A stretch of DNA of 20,000 bases from Stramonita haemastoma (GCA_030674155.1 CM060320.1:27820117-27840116), one strand, 5' to 3'; counted from the first letter of the stretch, positions 1 through 9,066 are shown. Numbers and translations: made by a program. Notes: generated from the sequence alone by a model not told the origin.

Positions 1-121
1 CTCTGTCTCTGTCTGTCTGTCTGACTTCTCCTCTCTGTGTCTGTACCTCTCGTTCATATACGTATATACACATGCATGCGCGCGCACACACACACACTAT
101 AATATATATACAACATAACTA

Positions 122-196
<75 letters not shown>
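122..196. repeat. (TA)n microsatellite
   Basis: About 37 TA units with one TATG interruption near 132-135. It is self-complementary and could extrude a cruciform. It is followed by a TG-rich stretch to about 238. Confidence 0.95.
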
Positions 197-199
<3 letters not shown>

Positions 200-302
200 G
201 TGTGTGTGGTGTATGTGGTGTGTTGTTGTTGTGGGTGTGTAATTATCTATACAGACGACAGCGACAACGAATCTAATGTATAATGCATATCTATTATATT
301 AC

Positions 303-346
303 TATCTATTACTATCTATCTATCTGTTCTATCTATCTATCTATAT
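303..346. repeat. Imperfect (CTAT)n repeat
   Basis: Runs of CTATCTAT occur at about 303-345 inside a low-complexity pyrimidine-rich region. Confidence 0.7.
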
Positions 347-805
347 CTCTTCGTCTGTCTGCTGTCTGTTGTTGTGGCGTCCTCTCTCTACTATACTACC
401 CTAGTCTGACGATATGGACTGAGACTGACAACCAGTTCCCTTCATTTCTCTCTCTGTTCTGCCTTCTGACTTCTCAAAGTTTTGTTAAGTTCTAGGCCTG
501 TCCATTCTGATGTTGTCCTCCATCTCTTCTTGTCTGCCTCTTTTCTTCCTCCTTGGACAGTGCCTTACAGTATTGGTTTGGTATAATGCATTGTATACCG
601 TTAATACTACTTTGTCGTTGCATTTGTACCCTATATATAAACGTATAGATGTCTATTAATTTTGAAAAAACAAAGTTGTGATTTTCATGTAGAATTTTTT
701 GATGTTAGTACAGTTTTCAGGCACTGCAGCAGTTGTAATAGAATCTATATTCATGTCTAAGACCACAAGCAACTAGCATTACTCTATCCATACTCCCCCT
801 CAACT

Positions 806-807
<2 letters not shown>

Positions 808-898
<91 letters not shown>
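808..898. repeat. Interrupted (CT)n array
   Basis: A CT array with regularly spaced CTCC interruptions near 837, 851 and 867. The spacing of about 14-16 bp suggests a higher-order unit. Confidence 0.92.
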
Positions 899-901
<3 letters not shown>

Positions 902-1080
902 GCTCTCTTTCTCGCTTGCTGGATCCTCACTCGGTCTGGCTGGCTTAATTTGTCCGCTCTGTCCTCATAGCCATTATGATAGGTGCGTGACGAATTTCCT
1001 GAAAGGGTGGCCACCACTCCGTCAAGATTATGGAGATGAGGCGACGATATAGCTAGGAGGTCTGTCCTATCTGTAATGTA

Positions 1081-1127
1081 GACTGGGGGGCCGAGGGTGA
1101 GAATACCCCAGTCGTTGCGGCAACGAC
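1081..1127. other. Paired short inverted repeats (hairpin-forming)
   Basis: GACTGGGG (1081-1088) is the reverse complement of CCCCAGTC (1106-1113). It overlaps a tighter palindrome, GTCGTTG-CGG-CAACGAC (1111-1127), which has a 7-bp stem and 3-nt loop. No tRNA or other RNA gene could be assigned. The function is unknown, and it may be part of a repeat. Confidence 0.5.
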
Positions 1128-1489
1128 ATCATGACATGGTCTCCTTTCAGGGCAGACTGACCCGTTTGTTTGTCCGGAAACCCGTTTGAGGAGTGTGTGT
1201 TAGGCTATGACGCGCTTTAGGAAGTTTTAGCGTTCATTTTGAAATGGCCAGTTTCAGTTTCATTATCTCTGTTGCAGTAGCTGCTGCTGTTGTTGTTGCT
1301 GTTGTTGTTTGTTGTTGAGTTTTATCAAGCGTAAGTACCCTCGGAGTTACACAGAGTATGTACTCTATCTCATTCTTCACATCTGAGTCACTGTGGGAGA
1401 TCATCATACTGGATGAACAGTTTGTGTATATGTTATGGCAGTTTTTAAGTAGTCCTACCTTCTCTTATAGGCCATCCATACTACGCTTA

Positions 1490-1581
<92 letters not shown>

Positions 1582-1585
1582 AGAG
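1490..1585. repeat. (CA)n microsatellite with short (GA)n end
   Basis: About 40 CA units, followed by GAGAGAG. Confidence 0.95.
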
Positions 1586-2775
1586 TCATATGCATGAGCT
1601 GACCAAAGTTTTGACATAAGCCTAGAGTTTGACTGTAAAACAGTATATCTGATGCCAGTAAATTTTGTTGGCAATCAATAAGGATGTATAAGCATCGTTA
1701 GTGTAATGACTGATTGGGGACTATTGGACACCATGAATTTATACTAGAGTTTAAGTCTTCCTTTTTTTAGGTTGCAACTCTTCTGAAATTGCTGTAGTCT
1801 GCTGCTCGCTCTTTAAGGGTTGGCAGGTTTATGCTTTACCTTCTATAATTCTATACCGAAACTTTGCAGTTTATCCGTTTATCTAAATGGTGCAAGTGCT
1901 TTTTATATCAGCAGTCTTTAACTGTGGCACTGATCACTTTCATCAGATATTTGACCTAGAAGGTACTGTTGGGGTAGAGACATAAAGGGATGCGTCATTC
2001 GACAGTATTTTCAGAATACTTTGCTTTTAGATTAATTCTGAAATATCATTGCTCTATCAAGATCGAGAACGATATCTGAAACAAACAAGTAAACAAACAG
2101 CCCTTGCAACCTGAGGAAATAAGTAGGTTCTAGATAATTGAGGAGGATATCCAGATAAATTCATATTTAGCCAACCTTCTTTTACGAACATGTAAAAATA
2201 CCTCCATGTTCCAACATTATGTTGATTACGAAACTAGAAAAAAAAAAATCCCATGGTGTTTCTATAGTCATATGGAATAAGACATGGAAACCAGTTCCTG
2301 TCACAATGATTTGCCTTAAAAGAGGAGAATGTGATAGAATAGAAAGAACACTTGTGTGCATGTCTGCTTTTCTGCCCGATTTCCTAGACCCGTCAGATTT
2401 CATATGCATTCGCCATGGGTTGGGTGGATGGTGGGAACTGATAGCAGTGCCCAAAACGGAAAGTTATCGTTTATGATTATGATGATAATGATTATTGTTA
2501 TTATGATTCCGTGACTCATGGGGAAAGCAATAGGGATACCGTCATCTTTGATTGACTTTCTCTTAGCAACATGTGTCATTACCGCTGCTATTAGCGTACG
2601 GGTCGGGTTGCTTTGTTAGCAGAACTGGAATGATTGCGCGTTATTGAGGAAGTTGCGTTTCTCTCGTAATGAGTAATTTTGAAAGCTTTCCTTGACTGGG
2701 ATTAATGGGGGCAAAAGTGGAGGGGTGGTGGGGGTGGAGGGAGGAGGAGTGGGGAAGGAAGGAGAAACTGTTCTC

Positions 2776-3152
<377 letters not shown>

Positions 3153-3366
3153 CTGTGGTTGTGTGTTTACTGGTCGAGACGTTTTGTCAGTCTGTTGGTA
3201 TGCGTTAAAGACATACATTATATTGCGCGTTACATGTATGTATGTATGCGAGTTAAATCAGAATCTGGCCCAGGTCAAAAACAAATTATCCGATATTGAT
3301 GGAACCAATCCACCAAAGTCTACATTAGAATGATGTTATGCTATCGAACGATATGCTGAGACTACT

Positions 3367-3376
3367 GTCAACCATG
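3367..3376. repeat. Target-site duplication, left copy, of the 3377-3661 SINE
   Basis: The sequence is GTCAACCATG, identical to 3662-3671 on the other side of the element. Confidence 0.85.
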
Positions 3377-3661
3377 GTAGGTAAAGGTAAAGGTGTCCCA
3401 TGACCTATGTGGTCGTAGGGGAGTGAGACATCAGAGACTCAGCTTCTCTAGAGACCACCATATCGAGGGCCGTGCCTATCTCCTCTCCCTCGCTGCTTTA
3501 CCTTCCCTGACCCTAAAGAGGGCAGGTACCCATTTACAGCTGGGTGAACTTGCAGGACTGTGCTTAAGCCAAGTCGCGCAAACGGTCACCCATCCACTTG
3601 GTAACCACGCTCGATGCTGCTTGGAAAGTGAGTGCTCTGACCACTGAGCTATCCCGTCCCC
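3377..3661 (-). mobile_element. tRNA-derived SINE (285 bp) with 10-bp target-site duplication
   Basis: On the minus strand the element opens GGGGACGGGATAGCTCAGTG. It has a perfect RNA polymerase III A box, TAGCTCAGTGG (complement of 3641-3651), and a degenerate B box, GGTTACCAAGT (complement of 3596-3606), at tRNA-like spacing. The body includes the segment CCCAGCTGTAAATGGGTACC, which I recall from gastropod SINEs. The 3' end is a short simple tail built on CCTTTA (plus-strand 3378-3394). Both flanks carry the identical 10-mer GTCAACCATG (3367-3376 and 3662-3671), as expected for a LINE-mobilised insertion. SINEs encode no protein and depend on LINE reverse transcriptase. The intact TSD and near-intact A box suggest a relatively young copy. 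Confidence 0.88.
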
Positions 3662-3671
3662 GTCAACCATG
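3662..3671. repeat. Target-site duplication, right copy, of the 3377-3661 SINE
   Basis: The sequence is GTCAACCATG, next to the tRNA-like head of the element (which lies on the minus strand). Confidence 0.85.
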
Positions 3672-4006
3672 AAAAACTCTTTAATATAACAGCCGGTACT
3701 CTCCATTAAAAAGAAAAGACGAAAAATAGAACTTTTGTGAAGTCGGAATATGACTACCTACTATTATGCTCGAAATTCTTGTAAACATCCATAAACGCAA
3801 ACTTCTTAATATCTTGTGTTTACTTTTGATCTCACAGTCACTTCCAGGTGTGATTGACGACTGAGATAGGAGTGCATAAACCCGGATGACACCCAAGGTG
3901 TTAAGCTAAAAAAAAAACCAAAAAAAAACCGTCCAACATTAATTACGATAACAACAACAACAGCAACAACAAGTTTGCTTGCACTTTCAAAGAAAAAGGA
4001 AGACTG

Positions 4007-4008
<2 letters not shown>

Positions 4009-4095
<87 letters not shown>
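4009..4095. repeat. (AG)n microsatellite
   Basis: About 42 AG units. On the minus strand this is (CT)n. Confidence 0.95.
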
Positions 4096-4100
<5 letters not shown>

Positions 4101-4358
4101 AGAAAAATCCTAACCCATGGTTTCGTCAAGAAAAGCAGCCGACCAGTTAGTGATCAAAGGGAGATAATTTTGTTTAGCCAAGTCCCACCATTTTTTTCTC
4201 TCGGCATGGCGTCGCGTTTTATTGTGATTACTTCCCTTGTGCTGGCAGCTGCTGTTTTGAGGCAGATCTTGGAAAAAGACAGTTGAAAGTGGGCCGACTT
4301 TAACGCTTGTCCGAGCGGTCATTTTTATCCTCTGTTTCTTTATCTTTCATCATCCTCT

Positions 4359-4447
4359 GTCTCGCTGTGTCTGTCTCTCCGTGTCTGTCTCTGTGTCTGT
4401 CTCTCTGTCTCTGTCTCTGTGCCTTTCGTTCTCTCTCTCTCTCTCTC

Positions 4448-4513
<66 letters not shown>

Positions 4514-4528
4514 TCTCCCTCTCCTCTT

Positions 4529-4592
<64 letters not shown>

Positions 4593-4618
4593 CACACACA
4601 CACAAACACACACAAACA
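4359..4618. repeat. Compound CTGT/CT/CA locus
   Basis: Degenerate CTGTCTCT (about 4359-4425) leads into a long CT array with CTCC and CTTC breaks (to 4590), then CA with ACAAACAC breaks (to about 4618). The order matches the 2776-3152 locus. Confidence 0.93.
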
Positions 4619-4718
4619 CTGTTTCTCACTCTGTTTTGAAATCAATGTTCGTGTCAGTTGGGGATTATGTCCTTGTTGAATTTATACTTATCGATTTTCT
4701 TTAATTTATAGGATAAAT

Positions 4719-5137
4719 GTGACGCTCCACCACGAAATGAGTCGCTTAGCACATTACCCAATTTTGCGCTAGGAGCCTTTAAAGGCAGGTGGGGGTCAAG
4801 TTGTCAGTTTTGTGATTTTGATTGGTTATTAAACTAGATCTGTTTATTTATCTTATAATGAAATATCAAGGTATCATTTTGATTCCTTTTGCTTTTAAAT
4901 GTGTTTTGAAATTACCAAAGCACTCATTCTGACAACCTGTTACTAAAATAAACTTGCCCGTTTCTCATTTTGTCACATCCTGCAGTCTATCATTTTAATT
5001 TGTTATAATGCACAGAATTGTCCGATTTTCAATCTGTTTTTTGTATTTGATAGCCACTTTATTGCACATTAATAATATGTTAATAACTAAAAATTGACCT
5101 CATGTGCACTCCGTCTCATTATGTGGTGGAGCGTCAC
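4719..5137. mobile_element. MITE-like non-autonomous DNA transposon (419 bp)
   Basis: The ends are perfect 15-bp inverted repeats: GTGACGCTCCACCAC at 4719-4733 and its reverse complement at 5123-5137. Similarity continues inward with mismatches (AATGAGtCG against AATGAGaCG, then a CACAT on both sides). The left flank AAAT (4715-4718) equals the right flank AAAT (5138-5141), a possible 4-bp target-site duplication, though a short AT-rich match can be chance. The interior is AT-rich, has no meaningful reading frame and no transposase motif, and has no long internal palindrome. This fits a miniature inverted-repeat element moved by a transposase encoded elsewhere. I cannot assign a superfamily: the TSD is neither TA, TTAA nor clearly 8 bp. 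Confidence 0.8.
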
Positions 5138-5462
5138 AAATGATTTTTTGTTCGTTATCCCTAATCAGGGCAAGAGTTATTTTTTGTTTGTTTTTTTATC
5201 TTAAAACACAGCAGTGCAAAATGGAGAGGACATCCAACATAAGCTATTCAGATTTTAACACATCACCAACATGAATCATTCTAATGCTTAATTTTGTTGT
5301 ATATAATTCCCTTCATTTATTTGGAACTCTTTCCCATCCTCCTTGCATGCTTTTTTTTTCTTTTTAAATCTGAAGATTTGCATGTTCTTAGGCAGAAACT
5401 ATAGCCCTAACTGCGAAAAGTTAACAGCAATACTCATGTTTGTTTAATAAAGTTTGCAAAGT

Positions 5463-5465
5463 GTG

Positions 5466-5560
<95 letters not shown>
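5463..5560. repeat. (TG)n microsatellite
   Basis: A nearly pure TG array of about 48 units. Confidence 0.95.
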
Positions 5561-5562
<2 letters not shown>

Positions 5563-5849
5563 TCTGAGCTTCGGAAGAATGTCCCACTTCATGAATATTT
5601 GTATCCAAGATCCATGTTCACATTTTGTAATTTGTTCTCTTCTGATAAAAATATGTTATTAATACTTGGCAAATTCATAGTTAAGAGTACAGTTGCATGA
5701 CATTAATGAAAAGGTTGACTATATTTTTATTTCTGTGAAATTCTGTGTATGAACGTATTCTATTAATGCAAATTATATATGTGACAGTTGATATTGTTTG
5801 AAATCCTCCATGCCCCAAGAGGGGTCAAAGGCGAATTAAATCTTGAATC

Positions 5850-5850
<1 letters not shown>

Positions 5851-5927
<77 letters not shown>
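5851..5927. repeat. (TG)n microsatellite
   Basis: A pure TG array of about 38 units. Confidence 0.95.
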
Positions 5928-5929
<2 letters not shown>

Positions 5930-6004
5930 GGAGTGCTTTCCACCTATATTACTGGGCTGTTGCGGAATATTAAAAAAAACAAAACACTGTTGTTGTAAAT
6001 ATCG

Positions 6005-6047
6005 TTATCATTATATTATCATTATCATCGTCGTCGTCATCATCATC

Positions 6048-6093
<46 letters not shown>

Positions 6094-6280
6094 CCATCAT
6101 CATCACCACCACCACCACCACCACCACCACCACCACCACCACCACCACCACCATCATCATCATCATCGTCCACATTATAACCATCCTCCCCCTCATGGTT
6201 ATACACCATTATTATTATCATTTTCTATTATTATCATTATTATTATTGTTATTATTATTTATATTATAGTGAAGATTATT
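6005..6280. repeat. Trinucleotide cluster (ATC)n-(ACC)n-(ATC)n-(ATT)n
   Basis: ATC triplets from about 6022, an inner ACC block of about 16 units (6104-6151), ATC again to about 6168, then degenerate ATT to about 6280. The long frames across it, encoding poly-D/poly-G or poly-V/poly-M, are repeat translations. Confidence 0.93.
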
Positions 6281-6315
6281 CTCATTGTTATTATTAGTCT
6301 CATTATTATTATTAT

Positions 6316-6343
6316 TACACTACTACTACTACTACTACTACTA

Positions 6344-6383
<40 letters not shown>

Positions 6384-6433
6384 ACTGCTACTACTGCTAC
6401 TCTACTACTACACTACTATTACTACTACTACTA

Positions 6434-6489
<56 letters not shown>

Positions 6490-6491
6490 AA
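6316..6491. repeat. Interrupted (CTA)n trinucleotide array
   Basis: CTA triplets broken by CTAACTA and CTGCTA steps. The array ends about 180 bp before the penultimate globin exon. Confidence 0.93.
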
Positions 6492-6671
6492 CACTATCAT
6501 TATCATAACTGTTAACATAGGCAGCAGAAGCATTATAATCAACATCATCATCATCACCATCATCATGATTACTTCTTTTTTCATCACTATTATCATTGTT
6601 CTGGTTCTTGTTGCTATTCTGCTGAACCCTATTTGACATGCATGCTGGTGTGTTTGTTTGGTTTGTTCCAG

Positions 6672-6752
6672 AAAGTTCATGATCCCTTCCTGGAAGCGGT
6701 CAAGGTGACATTGGGGGATCGTCTCACGGAAAATATGGAAGCCATTTATAAG
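6672..6752 (+). CDS. Globin-superfamily gene, penultimate coding exon (distal G helix to mid H helix)
   Basis: This exon encodes 27 residues, starting KVHDPFLEAVK and ending NMEAIYK. It reads like the end of a globin G helix (FLEAVKVTL), the GH corner (GDRLT) and the start of the H helix (ENMEAIYK). The pattern is hydrophobic-xx-hydrophobic, then GD-x-hydrophobic-T, then an aromatic-K near mid-H, as in neuroglobin, cytoglobin and globin X relatives. It is bounded by a TTCCAG acceptor and an AAG|GTACTT donor, is a multiple of three, and is in phase 0 with the exon at 8671. Globins bind haem and carry or sense O2 or NO, but the proximal (F8) and distal (E7) histidines lie in earlier exons not found here, so haem binding and activity cannot be judged. 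The left edge lies a few residues from the canonical G7.0 intron position, given a hand alignment. The globin call rests on family pattern knowledge, not a search. Confidence 0.8.
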
Positions 6753-7011
6753 GTACTTCTCCTTTTTTCTCATCTCGGTCATCGAGGAACAGACAAAAGA
6801 TATTGTTTTTATTTATTTCTATTTTTCACTCTTTTGTTTTATTTCGAGAATAATGGGATAAACACGTATATGCTTTTTTTTCAATCCAGTCCCCGCTCGT
6901 GTGTATGTAGCTGTGTAAATTTTGTCATCTTTAGTATTATTGCCGTCACGTGCAGCTATCTGCGTGATGAACATGTACTGACGAGGATACGGTTTGGTTT
7001 TGTGTCTGCGA

Positions 7012-7012
<1 letters not shown>

Positions 7013-7086
<74 letters not shown>
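7013..7086. repeat. (TG)n microsatellite
   Basis: A pure TG array of about 36 units in the last globin intron, 260 bp after the splice donor. Confidence 0.95.
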
Positions 7087-7261
7087 GTAGTATAGTCCTA
7101 ACGGAGATATCCGATTTAGGGAATGCAGTAGCCCGCAAGTCATCCCATTTTGGCGCACGGGCCATCCTAAAGATAGTACACTTTTGAAGAAATTATAATG
7201 CTATACAAGCAAATAATGACTTTTGATGTGTATCTTTAAAAAAAAAAACAATTATTTTGTC

Positions 7262-7668
7262 TTGTTGTTCATCTATCCATGCCTTTAGCGCATGGCCTTT
7301 TTGAAAGTTCTTGATTAAACCATTGACAGCTGGGGGCAGCAGCAACGTGAGAGGCTGTATGATCAGTGGCTTTCTTTCCCACCCATGGAATTCCACTTTA
7401 CAGCTTAGTCTTTAGTGATCGACTATGACTCTCTGACTAGGAGGCTTGACTTGCACAGTCCTTATGTGCTGCAGCCCAGGGGGTAGTTGGCCTTTGGAGA
7501 ACATTTCCAACGCTGACTGTCCTTATGTCGTCTTGGCCAAGAGAGTGGGGATGTACTGTGGGAGGGGCATCTCCACTATAATCAAATTTCTGCCCAATTT
7601 CCGAAACAGCGGCTGCCTCCTCAGATGTTTTGGAGGTCATCGTCGAACACGACGGACAAACAAGCAAC
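7262..7668. repeat. Unclassified GC-richer block, possible dispersed repeat in the last globin intron
   Basis: This stretch is richer in G+C and CpG than the AT-rich intron on both sides, and it ends where the minisatellite begins. On the minus strand it reads through CGTCGTGTTCGACGATGACC, and it has open frames of about 65-78 codons on that strand with no protein domain I recognise. The composition break and the lack of splice signals suggest an inserted repeat or a retroelement fragment rather than an exon. No terminal repeats or TSD were found. Confidence 0.35.
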
Positions 7669-7669
7669 A

Positions 7670-8222
7670 AATAGTACTCATCATTCTTGCATATATTATA
7701 TGGATGTTATAGTACTCATATAAGTCATTCTTGGATTATATTATATGGATGTAAGAGAACTCAATGAAGTCATTCTTGCATTATTATATGGGTGTTAAAG
7801 TACTCATTTAAGTCATTCTAGCATATAGTATATGGTGTTAGAGTGCTCATTTAAGTCATTCTAGCATATAGTATATGGGTGTTAGAGTGCTCATTTAAGT
7901 CATTCTAGCATATAGTATATGGGTGTTAGAGTACTCATTTAAGTCATTCTAGCATATAGTATAATTATGGGTGTTAGAGTATCATTTAAGTCATTCTTGC
8001 ATATATTATATAGATATTAGAGTACTCATATAAGTCACTCTTGCATAATTATAGTATAATTATGGATGTCAGAGTACTAAGATAAGTCACCCTTGCATAA
8101 TTATATGATATGGATGTCAGAGTACTCATATAAGTCATTATTGCATATATTATGTAGATACTAGAGTATTCATATAAGTCATTCTTGCATTATTATATAC
8201 ATGTTAGAGTACTCATATTAGT
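7670..8222. repeat. Minisatellite, about 12 tandem copies of a ~44-bp unit
   Basis: The unit runs roughly CATTCTTGCATATATTATAT, then GGATGTTAGAGTACTCATATAAGT. I count 12 copies of 43-52 bp starting at 7682, after a partial copy. Copies 4-7 form a subfamily with CATTCTAGCATATAGTATA and CATTTAAGT, which implies local homogenisation. Copies 7, 9 and 10 carry insertions in the AT-rich core (a TAATTA-type segment). It lies wholly within the last globin intron and has no coding capacity. Confidence 0.93.
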
Positions 8223-8335
8223 ATTGATTGTTGTAGTCACTATTTTCATCTGTTGAAGCTACGTTGTTTCTGAATCAATACGCTTTTGGTTTGAGGGGGT
8301 TTGGGGTTCTTTTTGTTTTTGTAAAACGTGTTTGT

Positions 8336-8336
8336 G

Positions 8337-8422
<86 letters not shown>

Positions 8423-8423
8423 G
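8336..8423. repeat. (TG)n microsatellite
   Basis: A nearly pure TG array, broken once by TTTG near 8396, in the last globin intron. Confidence 0.95.
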
Positions 8424-8534
8424 GTAGTGGTCTTCAATTTTACGTCTTTTCACAAATAGTGATATTAGACAAACTGTTTTGTGCATGGGTATATGTATGC
8501 CCGTGTTCAAGTGTTTACATGCATGTTAATGTGG

Positions 8535-8669
8535 ATCGTGTATGTGTGTTTATGTGTGTGTGTGCGCGCGCGCGCGTGTGTGCATATGCGCTCGCGCGTG
8601 TGTGTGTGTGCGCGTGCGTGTGTCTGTTTGTCTATGTCTGTGTGTGTGTGTGTCTGTGTGTGTGTTGCA
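8535..8669. repeat. Imperfect TG/CG alternating tract abutting the terminal globin 3' splice site
   Basis: Alternating pyrimidine/purine sequence includes GTGCGCGCGCGCGTGTGTGC and ends with TGTGTGTGTTGCAG at the acceptor. Such sequence is prone to Z-DNA. It replaces the usual polypyrimidine tract with mixed T/G. Confidence 0.85.
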
Positions 8670-8670
8670 G

Positions 8671-8787
8671 GTGGCACTGACATTTATATTACAAACGATG
8701 GTGGAAGGTATGTCCGTCAACGACACCTTACAAGTCAAAGTGCCCATAGAGGGCCAGTCCGTGGACTCTCTCGTCATTTCCTCGTAG
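8671..8787 (+). CDS. Globin-superfamily gene, terminal coding exon (rest of H helix, C-terminal tail, stop)
   Basis: This exon encodes 38 residues, beginning VALTFILQTMVEG and ending SLVISS, followed by TAG at 8785-8787. Joined to the preceding exon it gives AIYK-VALTFILQTMVEG, a continuous amphipathic globin H helix. About 25 residues after the helix form a polar extension with no recognisable motif; many non-vertebrate globins and globin X proteins have such tails. The acceptor is TTGCAG|GTGG, and the join with 6752 is phase 0. The intron interrupts the H helix at about H10/H11, an extra intron beyond the two ancient globin positions (B12.2 and G7.0). As I recall, globin X genes have an intron at or next to H10.0, so a globin X-like assignment is plausible. 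A cytoglobin- or neuroglobin-like invertebrate paralogue is the alternative. The 3' splice site sits at the end of a TG/CG repeat. Confidence 0.8.
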   Translation: MALTFILQTMVEGMSVNDTLQVKVPIEGQSVDSLVISS

Positions 8788-8819
8788 CCTCGGGTCCATG
8801 ACCTCTTATGTGTCCTTAC

Positions 8820-8912
8820 CTTCCCTGCCCCACTCCACTCCACCCTACCCATCCCCCCATTCCCCCATTCCCCATCCCCTGCACCCACCCCCATCCCCAT
8901 CCCCATCCTTCG
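8820..8912 (+). repeat. C-rich stretch in the proximal 3' UTR
   Basis: This run begins about 33 nt after the globin stop codon and is dominated by CCCC and CCAT (for example CCCCATCCCCATCC). It should lie in the mRNA 3' UTR. It could form an i-motif on this strand and G-quadruplexes on the other. Poly(C)-binding proteins stabilise vertebrate alpha-globin mRNA through a C-rich 3' UTR element, but a parallel here is only speculation. Confidence 0.6.
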
Positions 8913-8945
8913 ACCCAGTGGTGGCCAGGGGAAAGACAGACTAGA

Positions 8946-8951
<6 letters not shown>

Positions 8952-8976
<25 letters not shown>

Positions 8977-8989
8977 CACAACACAACAC

Positions 8990-9066
<77 letters not shown>
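8952..9066. repeat. Compound (CAGA)n-(CA)n locus
   Basis: CAGA tetramers (8954-8976), CACAA-type steps, then about 36 CA units. Confidence 0.93.

Larger units (their letters stand above)
6753..8670 (+). other. Last intron of the globin gene (1918 bp)
   Basis: This is a GT-AG intron between the two supported exons. It contains a (TG)n array (about 7013-7086), a GC-richer block (about 7262-7668), a 12-copy minisatellite (7670-8222), a second (TG)n array (8336-8423) and an alternating purine/pyrimidine TG/CG tract that reaches the acceptor. The first 435 nt have no in-frame stop, so unspliced RNA would read on from the exon through the TG array before stopping at about 7187. I see no independent gene in it. 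Confidence 0.75.

Noticed and set aside
3596..3661. Possible functional tRNA gene on the minus strand at the SINE head
   Set aside because: The A box is perfect but the B box is degenerate, the sequence continues into a SINE body and tail, and TSDs flank the whole 285 bp.
4206..4286. 26-codon frame beginning MASRFIVITSLVLAAAVL, like a signal peptide, with a G after the ATG
   Set aside because: It is short, ends in a stop without a splice donor, and sits between two microsatellites in a presumed intron. A hydrophobic chance frame is more likely.
5970..6221. Minus-strand frame with poly-D and poly-G resembling an acidic low-complexity protein
   Set aside because: It is a direct translation of the ATC/ACC trinucleotide array, with no flanking coding signal.
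7670..8222. Regular repeats that might suggest a CRISPR array
   Set aside because: Units are contiguous with no unique spacers, are AT-rich without palindromic ends, and the context is eukaryotic. It is a minisatellite.
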